DNA of 64,000 bases from contig NC_060209.1 of assembly GCF_021130785.1 (NCBI RefSeq), positions 25,799,501 through 25,863,500 of the forward strand, in the 5' to 3' direction. Position numbers and translations under genes: made by a program. The notes beneath the pieces are model-generated. The model was not told the origin of the DNA. It did not search any database and saw only the letters and a program-made list of their open reading frames with translations. The DNA is from Homalodisca vitripennis. Lineage: Eukaryota; Arthropoda; Insecta; Hemiptera; Cicadellidae. This document shows, piece after piece, positions 48,670 through 60,954 of the stretch; the first letter of the stretch is position 1; each line of letters opens with the position of its first letter.

Positions 48670-51190
48670 TCCGTCACATTATATAATAATTGCTTTTCCG
48701 AAGTAGTATAAGTATTTCGATTTTGAAAATTGTATAAAATATAATTAGGCTAAATCAATCGATCAACGTGGCTTGGTATAATGTATGATTTTATTTATTG
48801 TCTTATTAATTCATATCCGTACAATGCATGATAGCCGTGTTGTGTAAGACATATTTTTTAATGAAGTTTGCATGCTTGTGTTAATTTTAAAATAAGTCAA
48901 GAAATTATGATTGACTTACTTTTAAAGCTGAAATACTTGTAACAACTGGTAAACAAGCTATACAGTATACATACTTTCGTTGATGGTTTTTTTATACGTT
49001 TAATGAAAACCAAAAACTGTATAGGTATTTTAGGGATGTTAAGAACTTGGCAAAGTTTAAATATATTGCATTGAGACTTATGTTATTTCTAGTGCCGGGA
49101 ATTTCTGCTAAGATACAATTCCTTATATAACTCGTATTTAATATCAGATCTGTGAAAATGTAGGTATTTACGTAAAGCGCATTGTTATAATATCATAAGA
49201 GCAATATTAAATCCATTTTACATTTTGAAGTACTTAGTTTGTATAATTGTGGAAAATATGTATATATGATAACTTACTTTTTATGAAATAAATAAAAAGA
49301 TTCTCCTAAAATAGAAATTGAATGTCTATGATTGACTCCGTGGCTGAATATGAATACTTTCAAAATCTTTAAATTTAAGGTTGATGGCGATAAAACATTA
49401 ATTTACGATATCGTCCTGGTCCGCTAAGTAATAAGACTAATGGTTGGCTAGCTCTCATTTAACTTTTTTACATGTTGATGTTAAGCGTTTCAAGCCAAAA
49501 ACTTTGATCTGAGAAAAAAGTGTCGTTTGATATTTGAAATAATACCTTCGGCCCCTAGCAATACTAACGCCTAAAAGAGAGAACTAATATGTGAGCTTTC
49601 ACAGTGAAAATTAACCCGCAGCTTTTAAATTAATAAATGAGATTCTCAATAATAGTAGTTCTTAATCAATATATTGAATTTAGTATAATCTTATTAATAT
49701 AAAAATCATTTCTTATTAATAATCAATATTATTAATGATCAAATAATCAATATTCTTGTTAAAATAAAAGTTTTCCTTACTTTTATAAAATACCATCATC
49801 TAATAAAAGTCATTAAATTATCAATTTTATTCACTGTAATATGCATAGTAGTTTCGATTGTTCGAGAACCATTATAGAGTGCCATCAAAAAGAAATAATT
49901 GCAGTTGAAGTGGACATCACGATTGTATGACAATATTGACGAGTAGCAAGTCAGCTGATGGGTTTGTAATCGCTGACGGTGTATTGTTACAACTGTCAGT
50001 CCTCATAATTTACTGATATAATGTTACTGTTATAAATTACATGTCAACCGTTATACAAAGAGCATGCGCTGCAGTCAATCGTTATTTGTGACAGGACCCT
50101 ATAATTTAATACACATATATCTAAGAGGAAATTTCTGTACTCAATAAATGTACAATACATTAGTACTTTGGTCTACTCGTATATGACATAATATCTTAGG
50201 TGTATAACTTTTTAGAATATTAGAATATTAGAATATTAGATATATTAGAACATAATATTAGAATAACTTTTTCCTTTACGATATCCAAGTTATTAAGAAT
50301 TGTGATGATAATTGTAGGCGTACATCAGTATTTCATGAGTGAACTATTGAGTTGATTAAATTTAAATAGATAGAGGATTACATCTTAAGTCATGTGAAGA
50401 CGTCTTAACTAGTATAATTCAACTTTGTTGACTGTATGCAGTTTGTCTTAGACAATGTATTCGAAGCTGAGACCAACGATCTATTGTTCTCTTTTGTTTG
50501 TTTTGCGATTCCAGCTATTGCTATCCTATCTGACCTTGAACAATTCTTGAGGTAACGTGAACTCTGATCACACAACAAAGCAGTTATTATTTAATATAAA
50601 GTTGGAGTACGCCACACCACGGTTTGTATTGTAACTTTTAAACAAAACTTCTCTCTTCATATAAACCAATAACAGTTATTGAGATACTCTATGTAAGCTT
50701 CCTTTTCTTCTCATAACTCAACGTCAAAATTGACAGGATAATATCAGGAAGATTAATATCTGGTCGTTATTGTATAACGGGTGAAGACGTGATTGGTTGA
50801 GTGAGTGAAGGCAGCATGAAGTAGGAAACTTACCAGTTTAGTATCTTAAATATCCTCGTGGCCGTGGCTTGAATTAAAATACTCATATGTTGATGTGTTT
50901 TAAAACTCTGAACTGTGATTTAATATTTACTATTTAAATACAATGTAAAATTTTTTAACAGCAATAAAAGGTATTTAATGGTACGCCACACGAGTCACGT
51001 GACAAGCTTCTCGTGATAAGCATTAAAAACTTAAGCATATATGTCCGAATATTATTTAGTTATATTATAGTTAGGCACTTTAACATATTATTTGATGAAC
51101 AAATATGATTCTTAGAATTAATTCAACTTAAGGTGAGGTTTTACATTTGTTTTTATGCACATCAACTTACATCTCGCGTAGTATTTTACA
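48670..51190. other. AT-rich sequence; microrepeat ttagaata at 50205-50265
   Basis: No gene is supported. The word ttagaata is repeated about six times around 50.2 kb. Confidence 0.5.
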
Positions 51191-51194
51191 ATTT

Positions 51195-51260
51195 TCTATG
51201 GAAACATATGAAAACATATATGGTAAACATATGAAACATATGTAAACATATGAAAATGTA
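51195..51260. repeat. Short imperfect repeat of aaacatatg
   Basis: Six copies of acatatg-type words in about 60 bp, several of them palindromic (catatg). Confidence 0.7.
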
Positions 51261-51264
51261 AATG

Positions 51265-54200
51265 AAGGTATGACATAAAATGAGCTCAAATGATTTGTAG
51301 AAACAGTGATCCTGCTGGGCAAACTTTTCGTAACTAAATCGTGATCTAATGTCAAGTTACGCTTTACAGATGGCGCAAACATAAATATAAATGGTGATTA
51401 CTTGTTCACCTACTCCCTTTTGGAAACGTAATACAGTGAGACTACTTAGAACTACTTACATTGTTGGATATAATTGTGCAACATAGTAAGTTGTGCTAAC
51501 CGTTGCATTATCGTTAAGGGGCATGGGTAGGGGTGAAACAACATGCTATTTGGCGTCACCTGCAGTTGAACATGTACTTTATCAGTACACTTTGTATCAT
51601 TGTTCTCAATAACTAAAAGGAACTGTTTTTTGTTTCTTGTTTTTGTTAAGAACTTGATCATGAATTGAACTTGAATTAAGTTTGCTATATTTTCCCACTT
51701 AAATACAGTTTTTGCTATTATTTTTAAGGTTGCTCGAATTGATCACTTTGAGGCTTTCAGTGTCCTGTTTACGTTCTCAATATTGTTGGAGCGATGTTAC
51801 GGAGAGTGGTCACGTGATCACGAGTGGTTTACTGTAGAGCTGTACGTGTCAATTAGGATCACTTCAATGTATTGTAGCACGGACCATGCGGCTCACAGTA
51901 TTACAGTCGATTGTCCATAGAGGTTTATGTTCTTTATACACACTGCTGGCAACTGTACAGTTATCGTTCGTCTTGTTAAACCTCCGCAATAAGTGCAAGA
52001 ATAAATATAGCGTATATTGTTTATAAAACCATTTAAAGCCCTTAATGAAGTATTGAAAATAAATAGTTAATCTACTTCACAAAACTTGAAAAAGACATAC
52101 ATTTTGGAAGAAAAATGTTTTGAACGAAATTCTTGTGAGACAGATACGTGTGCAGAGAATGCTCTTAGGATTGTATTCTGGAATGAAATATTTATATTTT
52201 TGGGCGAGTTAGTCAAGCGCGTAATATGAATATTATAACGAAAATGTAATAATATGTGTACTAACTATAAAAACTCTCATATTACGGTTTCTCGAATAAT
52301 ATTGCAACATTTCTGCACCTTTTCCCATCATGATCGTTCCCTTAGCTTCGAAAAAGTCGCTTGCCTAACATGAAAGAGATCTTGCTTGAGTTAATAATAG
52401 GCCCAACTCACTTCAAAAAATTAAATGCCTATTTTTGGATTGCTCTAAGTTTATAGTAAGTGTTTTATTGTATTTCTCTTGAAGTGATTTTATTGGACAA
52501 TAGGAAAGGATAATAAACTGTTGAGGCGTAAAGAAGGCATTAATAGTAAGTATATGTTACGTTATAAGCAACTAGTTATTTATTATAAGTGATAATTTTG
52601 AGTATATTTCACAAATTAGTTGAGGAAAAAACTTAACTACTACGCTTACTGAATTTACAATATATTTTATACGTAAAACAATTACACAACACTATTAATA
52701 AGAATTTCGTTATAACTTAAATTGAACCTAAAGGAATGGGATGAATTCATTATTTGTAGTGAAATAGTAATTTTAAATGCCTATACTGAATTAAGAAAAA
52801 TTCCTTTATAAGTAAGGAATTGTGGGTAATATGACGTAACGTCCTCCTATCACTTGCTAATTATCCAAAAAGCTAGCAAGACAAACGAAATGTTTCCTTC
52901 GTGTTATCGATGTACAAACTTAAATAAAGATAAAGCAGTGTATTGTAAAGTTAATAGTTTTATTTACTAGATAAGATGTAAATTGTATTACGTGGTATTA
53001 AATGGTACTATAGTATCTTCCAGAGTATATCACCACTAGTGTTTAGTGAAAACGACTGGAATAACAACGAGAGTTAATCGTGCTACGGTGTTCAAGGAGT
53101 CATGAAATAAAATTGGCTGTGAGATCCTATTATGAGGGGAATTTTAAATACGAAGGACAACTAATAGGAAATCAATTTAGTTTAAAGATTGTAGGGTTGT
53201 GATATCTCTCTCTCAATCAATTACAAGTATTGAATACAAATTTCTTATGGACTCACGTTCACGTCTCGTACTCACAATTATTAATTATTCAATGTGTAAC
53301 AAGTTAAAAAGTTAAAGTACGAGAACCTACATCAAGGTGGTGTGTTTATGGAAGGTAAAAGTCCATAAGTGTACATACTCAATATCAACCTCACGCTGAT
53401 GTGCCATCACCTACTGTACATAATGTAGAGTTTAATCATTTATTTCTTATGGGGTTCATGATGAGATGATTAAACAGAATTTCTTTGTAACTGTTACAAG
53501 GGTTCTGTTCAATAAAATCCTGATATCTGATTCCATGAAGATGATATAAACTATTGTTGATAAATGGTAGACTTATTAGCTACGTTATTTGTCAGGTGTT
53601 TTAAAAATAAGTATGTGGTACATATATGGTACATTTAAATATTTGGACTTCATATTAAAATATGTATGTGTGGTGGAGACTAAGAAATCTGTAAAAAAAT
53701 GTTAATTGAAGGAGGAGCTCTTCTTATTGGAAAAAACACGAATACATGGTTATGTTTCGGATTTAAATCAATAAAACATCGTATTTACTTTTGCTATTGT
53801 AATCAGTTTTAACATGGATACTGTATATAAAATTTTATGTATTTGGAACATAACTTATTTGATTACTCACAATTAAAATGCTTAATATTGTAGTATTGAT
53901 CGTTTTTAGCTAGAAAGTCATTGTGTTGAATATTATGTTGCGATGTCGCTGGAAGTATTACGTACAAAACCAAGCACAATGACTCTGTACCTAGACAGCG
54001 AGTTATTTATTGAGCAATGACTAAGCAGTACACACATGAGCATCGAGTTCTCAATAGGCTGCCTCTTTAGTGTGTGCAGTGGAGACGTAGCCTGTCTCAT
54101 AATAAGATTCCCCACATTCATGAGGATTAGCCTGCTCTGTATATACGGTACATCCTGTTATGACACCTCAATACTCTACAACTGATCCCTCTTCGGTTAC

Positions 54201-55505
54201 AGATTGCTTTTTCAGTTGTGAAGTTCTGCATGAAAAATGTCAAAAATCTTGTTCCATCCCATATTTATTATATGGCAGCAGTATAAATGAAGTATAAAAC
54301 TAATATCTTTAACGAGTTTAATAACGAATTAACACAGATTAAAACCAAACATATAGATAGATTAATAACCTTGATTTTGATTGGGTGGAAAATTGCAGAA
54401 ATCTCAATCTCTTTCCACTTAAAATGTACGAGTATGCACATGTATTTAAAACCAAATTGTCCAATAAGATATATTTTATTTTAATTTAATAGTAAATAAA
54501 TAATTGTTGTAGATTTGAGTTTTGGCAATGAATGGGTTGTTATGTTTAAAGTCTGTCTTATTATGTCAATACTTCTGACACAACAAAAAAGATGAATTGT
54601 TTTAGAAATAAATTAGACAAAGTTGAATTTTTATCACCAAAACCGTTTCCAGAATAAAAATATATTGTAAAGATTTCTACATTGAAAGGAGAAAGTCAGC
54701 ATAGGAAAGCCACTCATCCCATCTATCATAAGGGAGTAAAGTCCCTTGAAAGTGGTACTAGAGATAAAAGCGAAACGTTCTCGCACTCCGTTGTGGCATT
54801 TTAACGCTACGTCGAACATCTTTCGCCAAAAGCTTCGGATCTTGAATTGCGATAGGCGGCAAGAGCTTTATATTTGATATATTTATTTTGAAAGAGAGGT
54901 TTAAACCAAGAGATTGAAGTGAAATGTGTAACAATTTTGTTTAAAGGAGCACAAACCAGTACCGTGTCCCATTCTATTCCCCGGAGAGCGTGCTTTAACC
55001 CTGGCACAATATCGAACTCTGTGTATTAGCGCTAGTTATATTATTCTGTTATATTATGTTGGTTATTAAATATATAGATGTAACAACACATATCGATTAC
55101 AATAGAGAGTGTAATAAATGTGTTAAAAGACAAATAAATGTGACATGCCCCTCTGAATCGCGCTTCGATCTGGCTCAATACACGAATCTACAATATTTCT
55201 TTTCTATTTACATTTCCTAGCTAATGTAACAAAATACATATAATATACTGATGCTTATTCAATTTCCTGTAGTACTATGATTTTGCAATATCAATAACTG
55301 AAGTTAAGGAGCGAAGTGAGAAAGAATGATTAATTAAAATGTTTCGTACCTTTTTTAGATTATAGTGTAATGACCGTTTAATATATAAGTTTTATTCAAA
55401 CCAAATGATTAAATTTATTGGTGTAATAGTTGATTTTAAAGGATAAATAAAAATATTTTTCGTTAACTTAAATTACCGAACAAAGTTTTTTTTACCCTCT
55501 TTTCT
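51265..55505. other. AT-rich sequence, nothing recognised
   Basis: More than 4 kb without a supported gene, RNA or repeat. Short frames (for example 53933-54121 and 54807-55007) have no recognisable motif. Confidence 0.5.
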
Positions 55506-55534
55506 GCACAACACAATGGTTGTGTCTTTTCTGC

Positions 55535-55620
55535 TGGCTTTGCTGGCTTCACCGTTACGAAGGGGTAAGGCTACGGATCTCGATACTAGAGGTCACGGGT
55601 TCGATTCGCCGGGAGGTCAA
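55535..55620 (+). repeat. tRNA-like head of a possible SINE
   Basis: gggtaaggctacggatctcg and, 14 nt later, cacgggttcgattcgccggg hold a D-arm-like GGTAAGGC and a perfect polymerase III B box (GGTTCGATTC). The T-arm pairs as CGGG/CCGGG-like, but the acceptor and anticodon stems do not fold convincingly. I therefore read it as a tRNA-derived SINE head or tRNA relic, not a working tRNA gene. Confidence 0.45.
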
Positions 55621-55624
55621 TACA

Positions 55625-56625
55625 AATTTACAATTTACAAATACAAGGAGGTTTGGACCGTTTCCCAGTTAAAACGTTTAATATCCAAAACTAAAAAATT
55701 CCATTGACGTAGACGTAACCAACTTCAAAAAAGGGAAATACAAATGTTTTTAAACACTGTAGTATTAAAATATATCCACTGGTTATAGTGTGCAAGTCAA
55801 TCAATATATAAGGGATATAAACGCCAGGAGATCCAAATGGAGAGTGTAATGGGGTCTAATCAATGTAAGAGTAGGATAATACGTGTTATGTTACATTCAT
55901 AACCCTTGAAGATTGCTTAACGTAAAGCTATGTAAAGATTGATTTGATTTGACATTAATATTGAATTTTTAAATATAAAATCTTTAAAGTATGTCAATGA
56001 ATAATATAATAATATTTTTATTCATTTATGACGTAAGAAAAAATATATTTCTAATTAATGACAATTTAGAACGTTGCGTTTTCAATACTGTTATATCTTA
56101 AGGAAATGAATATTTTTATCAATAAAAACAGTAACTAGTACATATTTTACTCAGTGCATTTTACAATTAACTGGCTAGTTTATATTGGCACTACGTGAAC
56201 GTAATCATTGAAATTTTTAATTCATGAATGTAATCATTGTGTAACAATATGATGTCCCTTATATGCGAGTATTGTGTAATTTGTTCTCGCTCAATACCGT
56301 ATTCCCGTACAAAGGCAACCAATTATGATTCTTGACATAACATAAACATTGAGAGCTTGAAGTTCAGGATATGATCATTGTAAATAAAGTGTCCTGGATA
56401 ATGTTATGTCACGTCCAGGACTGTGAACTTTGTCCTGGAACAATACCGTACTTTAGTGTGAAGGTTGTGAAGTATCTTCTTCAGTTTTAGTTAAGTAGAC
56501 TGACAATAACTTTTTCTACGGCTTCCAAAACTTTAAAACCCGTAGCGTGCTTTGAATTGGTAGCCTATATAAGAAGAAAGTGGCACTGCATTCTTAGGTA
56601 ATAAAAGATTCAATATTTTGCAGTT
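55625..56625. other. AT-rich sequence, nothing recognised
   Basis: The body of a tRNA-derived SINE may continue to about 55730 (ending in aaaaaagggaaata). Beyond that I see nothing. Confidence 0.4.
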
Positions 56626-56630
56626 TAATA

Positions 56631-56850
56631 TTTTGCCAACGGCGCAGTGTAGCGGGTACAACGGTTATCGCAAGATAACCGGATCAAGCAACGTCGAGCG
56701 TGGCTGCTGCTTGGATGGGTGACCACTGAGGGATCCTGTCCATTCAAGCAGCCCGTCTGCCCGGCCGTTGGCGCTGGTTCGTAATTCACCTTTAAGCCGT
56801 CGGTCTCCAGGTTATGTGTTAGAGAGGGCTTCTTAGCCCTGGTAAAATAA
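56631..56850 (+). mobile_element. 5S-rRNA-derived SINE, copy 3 (best preserved)
   Basis: gccaacggcgcagtgtagcg, then ggttatcgcaagataaccgg, atcaagcaacgtcgagcgtg, gctgctgcttggatgggtga and cc. From the ggatcaag onward this tracks 5S rRNA (consensus ATTAAGCAGCGTCGGGCG, then a GGTTAGTACTTAGATGGGGGACC-like block), covering box A, the intermediate element and box C of the 5S internal promoter. The 3' body (ttaagccgtcggtctccagg and ttagccctggtaaaataaaa) is unrelated to 5S. Family: SINE3-type by definition of the head. The partner LINE is unknown. Confidence 0.75.
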
Positions 56851-56854
56851 AACA

Positions 56855-58045
56855 TCTTTACTTTAATTTATTTATTTTAAATATATTTTTTAAATATTGC
56901 TTTTAAATACCGTTACTTTGCTTCAAACAAGTTAATATCCTAATAAAGTATTAAAAAATTAATAATAAATTTATATTTATATAAAAATTACTGCTGATAT
57001 AAAAATAAGTAAACAGTACAACTTGCGATGGAAGTACTACTACTCGTATAAAACTTCAAAACAATTCGAAAAAAACACTTGTTCAGGTTAATTGTTTCGT
57101 AAATATGAAATGTTCTTCCTGGTTAATTACAGCATAGGCTAACATGTGCAATATATTATTCTGTGCTTACAGGTTTATTTTCCATTCCTGGAGAAAGCGT
57201 GCCAGCAGATTTAGTATGAAGCCAGTGGAGTGGTCAAAACGATGGTCAAAGTTCCGACTGCATCGATGTGACAAGTTAAGATCCTTATAAAGCAGAAATT
57301 AAGGCAGCGAATGAGGTAGGCTTGAGCGTAAAGAAGACAGAAAGTTATGTAATTTGCGAGTTAAACTGGACTTGTTTACACGCTTGGCCTTGTATATATA
57401 TGTTGTTACCTTTATCTGGAATTGTATAAATATATGCAAGTTGTACAAATAAACTAAGAACTAAAGATTTAAAAATATCACCCACTATTTTTTATAACTT
57501 TTTTTGAATACTTTTTTATAAAAATGGTAAAATTTATACAACTTTTATATTGCAGTAATAGGTAACATAAACATGGATAAACAGCGTAATAAATTATTAA
57601 GAAATTTAACATAATCCGGTTTCCTGATAGAATTGCCCATGTTTCTCGGCATTTACAGTATATAAATCCAATGTGAAGATGCTTCTACCAGCATTGCCTG
57701 CAGGGATCTGTAGCAGATTGACATTTTCCATGTAATGGCAATTGGATTGCAATCTATTCAAAATTGACTTTTATACTACAGCAGAAGTATGCTATGAGAA
57801 TACTGATGTAATAAACATTACATATATCTCATGTTGTTATACAATGTTTTGATTTCGTTTGCTGAATAAAGTTTTCCTTGCATCAAAATAAATAGGAAAT
57901 CAGTTATTTAATTTTTATTTTTAATTCTGCAAAATATAAAAAACTTCAATCGTTACCAATACAGGGTTTTATACAGATAAAATTACTTTTTAGATGCATT
58001 TTTATTCTATCTGTAAGCTGTGTACTGACCTATACACAATAACAT
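56855..58045. other. AT-rich flank of the Penelope-like array
   Basis: Non-coding. The array begins at 58046. The sequence left of it shows no further Penelope-like similarity. Confidence 0.5.
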
Positions 58046-58122
58046 ATGCTGTAGATGGAGCTTATATTGGTCACTTTTAACTTAGATGAAAAACATAAAA
58101 CCAATATTTAAGACTTTTTTAT

Positions 58123-58171
58123 TGATTTGTGAGGCCTTTCAACAGCGAGGCTGTCTTCTTCAGACACATCA
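58123..58171 (-). ncRNA. Candidate hammerhead ribozyme, unit 1
   Basis: Minus strand, 5' to 3': stem I TGATGTGT; core CTGAAGA; stem II (A, bulged G, ACAGC, loop CTC, GCTGT, T); core GAA; stem III AGG/CCT with no loop; cleavage base C; stem I partner ACAAATCA. Stem I pairs 7 of 8. Stem III is a palindrome, so folding would need two molecules or two units side by side, as known for the short-stem hammerheads of Penelope-like elements. Predicted cleavage lies between 58131 and 58130. All three units have the identical sequence. Confidence 0.6.
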
Positions 58172-58285
58172 CAAAAGTAAATACAAAAAGTAAATTTGAT
58201 TATTAATAATAGTTAACATATGTGATTTAATATTAATTTGTCCTGTGTGGCGTAGTTTGTAAATACAATTAAATTATTACTGGTA

Positions 58286-60707
58286 TTATACTATATCAAT
58301 TTTGAATGTTATTTTTGTAATCTTCGTTTAAGTAATATTGAATTTTTGTATTGGTCCATCTTCTTGATTTAATAGATCTTCTGTATTTGTTTGATTAATG
58401 TAATATGACTCCCATGCATTTAAATATCTTGGAGTGTTAACATGTTTTAATAATTTTAGGTTTTTCTGTGATATAGTGTGTCCAGTATTGATACAGTGAT
58501 GTGCGACGGCTGATTTTTCTTCTCTGTTGAATTTAATGTGGGGAGCAATGTTCTTTATATCGTGTATGAATTTTTCTTCTTGTTTGTCCAATGTATTTTT
58601 TGTTGCAGTCATCACATTTAATTTGGTATATACCTGATTTATTAATATTTTCTTCTTTATCTTTTGGATTTTTTCAATTTTATTCTTCAATTTGCTTGTT
58701 GTTTTATATGTGACGTCTTTATTTGTATGTTTTTTGAATGATTTTTGTACATCTTTAGATATATTTGTCCATGTAGTGCTTATCCAATTTGTGTTTGTGT
58801 CTTTAATAGGTTAAAAGTGTTGTTTTTGACTTTTTGTCATGTTTCTTTTTGCTTTTTTAAAATATATGTTCGACTAAATCTGTTTTATATCCATTAAAAA
58901 CGGCAACATCTTTTATGTACTTAATTTCTTTTTTGAATTTTTTCTTGTGATAGAGGAGTGTTTAATAATCTATATATCATTGAATGGAAGACTGCTCGTT
59001 TTTGTGTTGGTGGATGATTTGAGTCATTTGGTATAAAACGATCAGTATGTGTTGGTTTTACGATATATCGAATTCCAATCGTTTTGAAAATTGTGTTTTT
59101 TATTACTAAAATATCTAAAAATGGTAGTGAGTTGTTGGATTCAATTTCATGAGTAAATTTAATGCTGGAGTAAAATGAATTTAGGTTGTTTATAAAGTTA
59201 TTAAGGTTTTCATTTTTGTTGAATACTGCAAATATATCGTCAACATATCGAATCCAAATTCTTGGAAAGTATGGTAGAGATTCTTTTAACTAAAATTTTC
59301 AAAGTGACTCATGAAAATATTTGCAATGAAGCATGACAAAGGATTTCCCATTGCTGTTCCATCAGTTTGAAAATAAAATAAGTTTTTGAACTGGAAACAA
59401 TTTTGATTCATACATAGATTAATTAGAAGCATGAACTCTTCAACTTCTTTGCTTGATAAATGTATAGACTGAAGCCAATCTTGTATTAAGAGAATTGTAG
59501 TGTTCATAGGTACGTTAGGATATAGAGAAGTAACATCAAAAGACACTAAGTACTCATCATCTTCAATTTCAATATTTTTTACTAAATTTAAAAATTCATA
59601 TCTGTTTTTTATTGCTAATGAAGGAAATTGTGGTAGCTCTTTAAGTCTGGTTTGCAACCATTTAGATAGTAAATATGTTGGAGAATTTATTGATGACACT
59701 ATAGGTCTCATTTCCTTTCCAGGTTTGTGAACTTTCGGTAAACAGTATAATCGAGGTAGAATGGGGTTTGATATTATAAGCTTTCTACATATTTCATTAT
59801 TGATTACTATTTTGCATTGTCTCATAGACTCTGAAGTTGAATGGGGTAAATTTTGAAAGTGGATTTTTTGTTGAAAGTTTGTAGGGTCCTTTACTTAACA
59901 TACTGTTTACTCTTTCATAGTAATCGTCTTGATTCAAGATTACTATCGAATTTCCTTTGTCTGATTTTAAATAAAAAAACATTTTTATTTTGTAACTTGT
60001 GTAATGCCGTCTTTATTTTTCTTATCTTCGTTGCGGAAATGTTAGTTTTTTAGAACTATTTAAGCCATTAGATAAAGCTGAGTAAACATCAGATCTAATT
60101 AATGTTTTTTGATTTGAGTTTAAATTTTTGAATGTTTGTTTCAATATCAATCACTTAATGACTCGTTGTCTTTTGAATCACGGAAGTTGAAATTTAAACC
60201 TTTGTTCAAAAGAGATATTTCATCGTCTGAAATGATGTAGAAGATAAATTTTTAACTAAGCACTGATTTGGGAATACATTTTTTTATTATTTTCAGGTTT
60301 AATTTGATTCTTTATTAAATTATCAAACTTCTTTTCGAGTGTTTTCATTTTTTCTATTACATTTAAACTCAATACTCCTGAAGTAGTTTTTGGTATCGTT
60401 CTTCAAATGTGTCATAATATACTGGTGACAAATTTTTGGTAATTTTTAAATGCTGTTCCATGGCTTCTAATTCCAAAGAAGCTTGTTTTGAATACATATT
60501 TTTTATTTCCAAACTAAGCCAATTTAATTTTGCATTATGAAGAACCTTATTAGTTGTTGTGTTTTTATAGGTATGTTTATTTTGATAAATTTTGGAAATA
60601 CTTTGTTACGTTTACAATTTTTCAAAAAAACGAATATCGTAATCAATTAATCTTACTTTTTGTTTCAATTTGTGAAGTTTGTTAAGCTCTGCAGACTTGA
60701 GGGCCAT
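58286..60707 (-). pseudogene. Penelope-like RT / GIY-YIG protein, unit 1, frame broken by single-base indels
   Basis: The conceptual protein of about 807 residues runs from ATG 60707 to the stop at 58286-58288. It begins MALKSAELNKLHKLKQKV. Landmarks follow in order: SDKGNSIVILNQDDYY (59.96 kb); LPRLYCLPKVHKPGKEMRPI (RT motifs 1-2); SFDVTSLYPNVP (motif A, about 59536); TDGTAMGNPLSCF (motif B, about 59366); YVDD (motif C, 59236-59247); and the endonuclease GIYQIKCDDCNKKYIGQTRR at about 58575-58634. The last has a CxxC between GIY and YIG, then Arg in TRYKEH and the conserved Glu in NAWESYYI. Frameshifts fall near 59290 (before YVDD) and near 58542, and elsewhere. The protein would reverse-transcribe its own RNA at a nick made by the endonuclease. 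All catalytic residues are legible, so decay is slight. Confidence 0.85.
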
Positions 60708-60791
60708 GTTGAAATGCTGTAGATGGAGCTTATATTGGTCACTTTTTAACTTAGATGAAAAACATAAAACCAATATTTAAGACTTTTTTAT

Positions 60792-60840
60792 TGATTTGTG
60801 AGGCCTTTCAACAGCGAGGCTGTCTTCTTCAGACACATCA
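60792..60840 (-). ncRNA. Candidate hammerhead ribozyme, unit 2
   Basis: Identical to the 58123-58171 motif. It sits 3' of the unit 2 stop and 5' of the unit 1 start. Predicted cleavage between 60800 and 60799 would leave a 92-nt leader before the unit 1 ATG at 60707 and, with the next site, a 2669-nt RNA. Confidence 0.6.
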
Positions 60841-60954
60841 CAAAAGTAAATACAAAAAGTAAATTTGATTATTAATAATAGTTAACATATGTGATTTAAT
60901 ATTAATTTGTCCTGTGTGGCGTAGTTTGTAAATACAATTAAATTATTACTGGTA

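Larger units (their letters stand above)
58046..60713 (-). mobile_element. Penelope-like retroelement, tandem unit 1
   Basis: First of at least three head-to-tail units. The marker atgctgtagatggagcttat recurs at 58046, 60714 and 63390, giving unit lengths of 2668 and 2676 bp. Transcription direction is minus. Each unit has a short leader, one long conceptual frame and about 240 bp of non-coding DNA holding a hammerhead. The unit breaks off into unrelated DNA at 58046, 22 bp or so before where the next start codon would be expected, so the outer 3' end is a partial repeat (pseudo-LTR), as is usual for Penelope-like elements. Confidence 0.9.

Noticed and set aside
55535..55620. Functional tRNA gene
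   Set aside because: Good B box only; the acceptor and anticodon stems do not fold.
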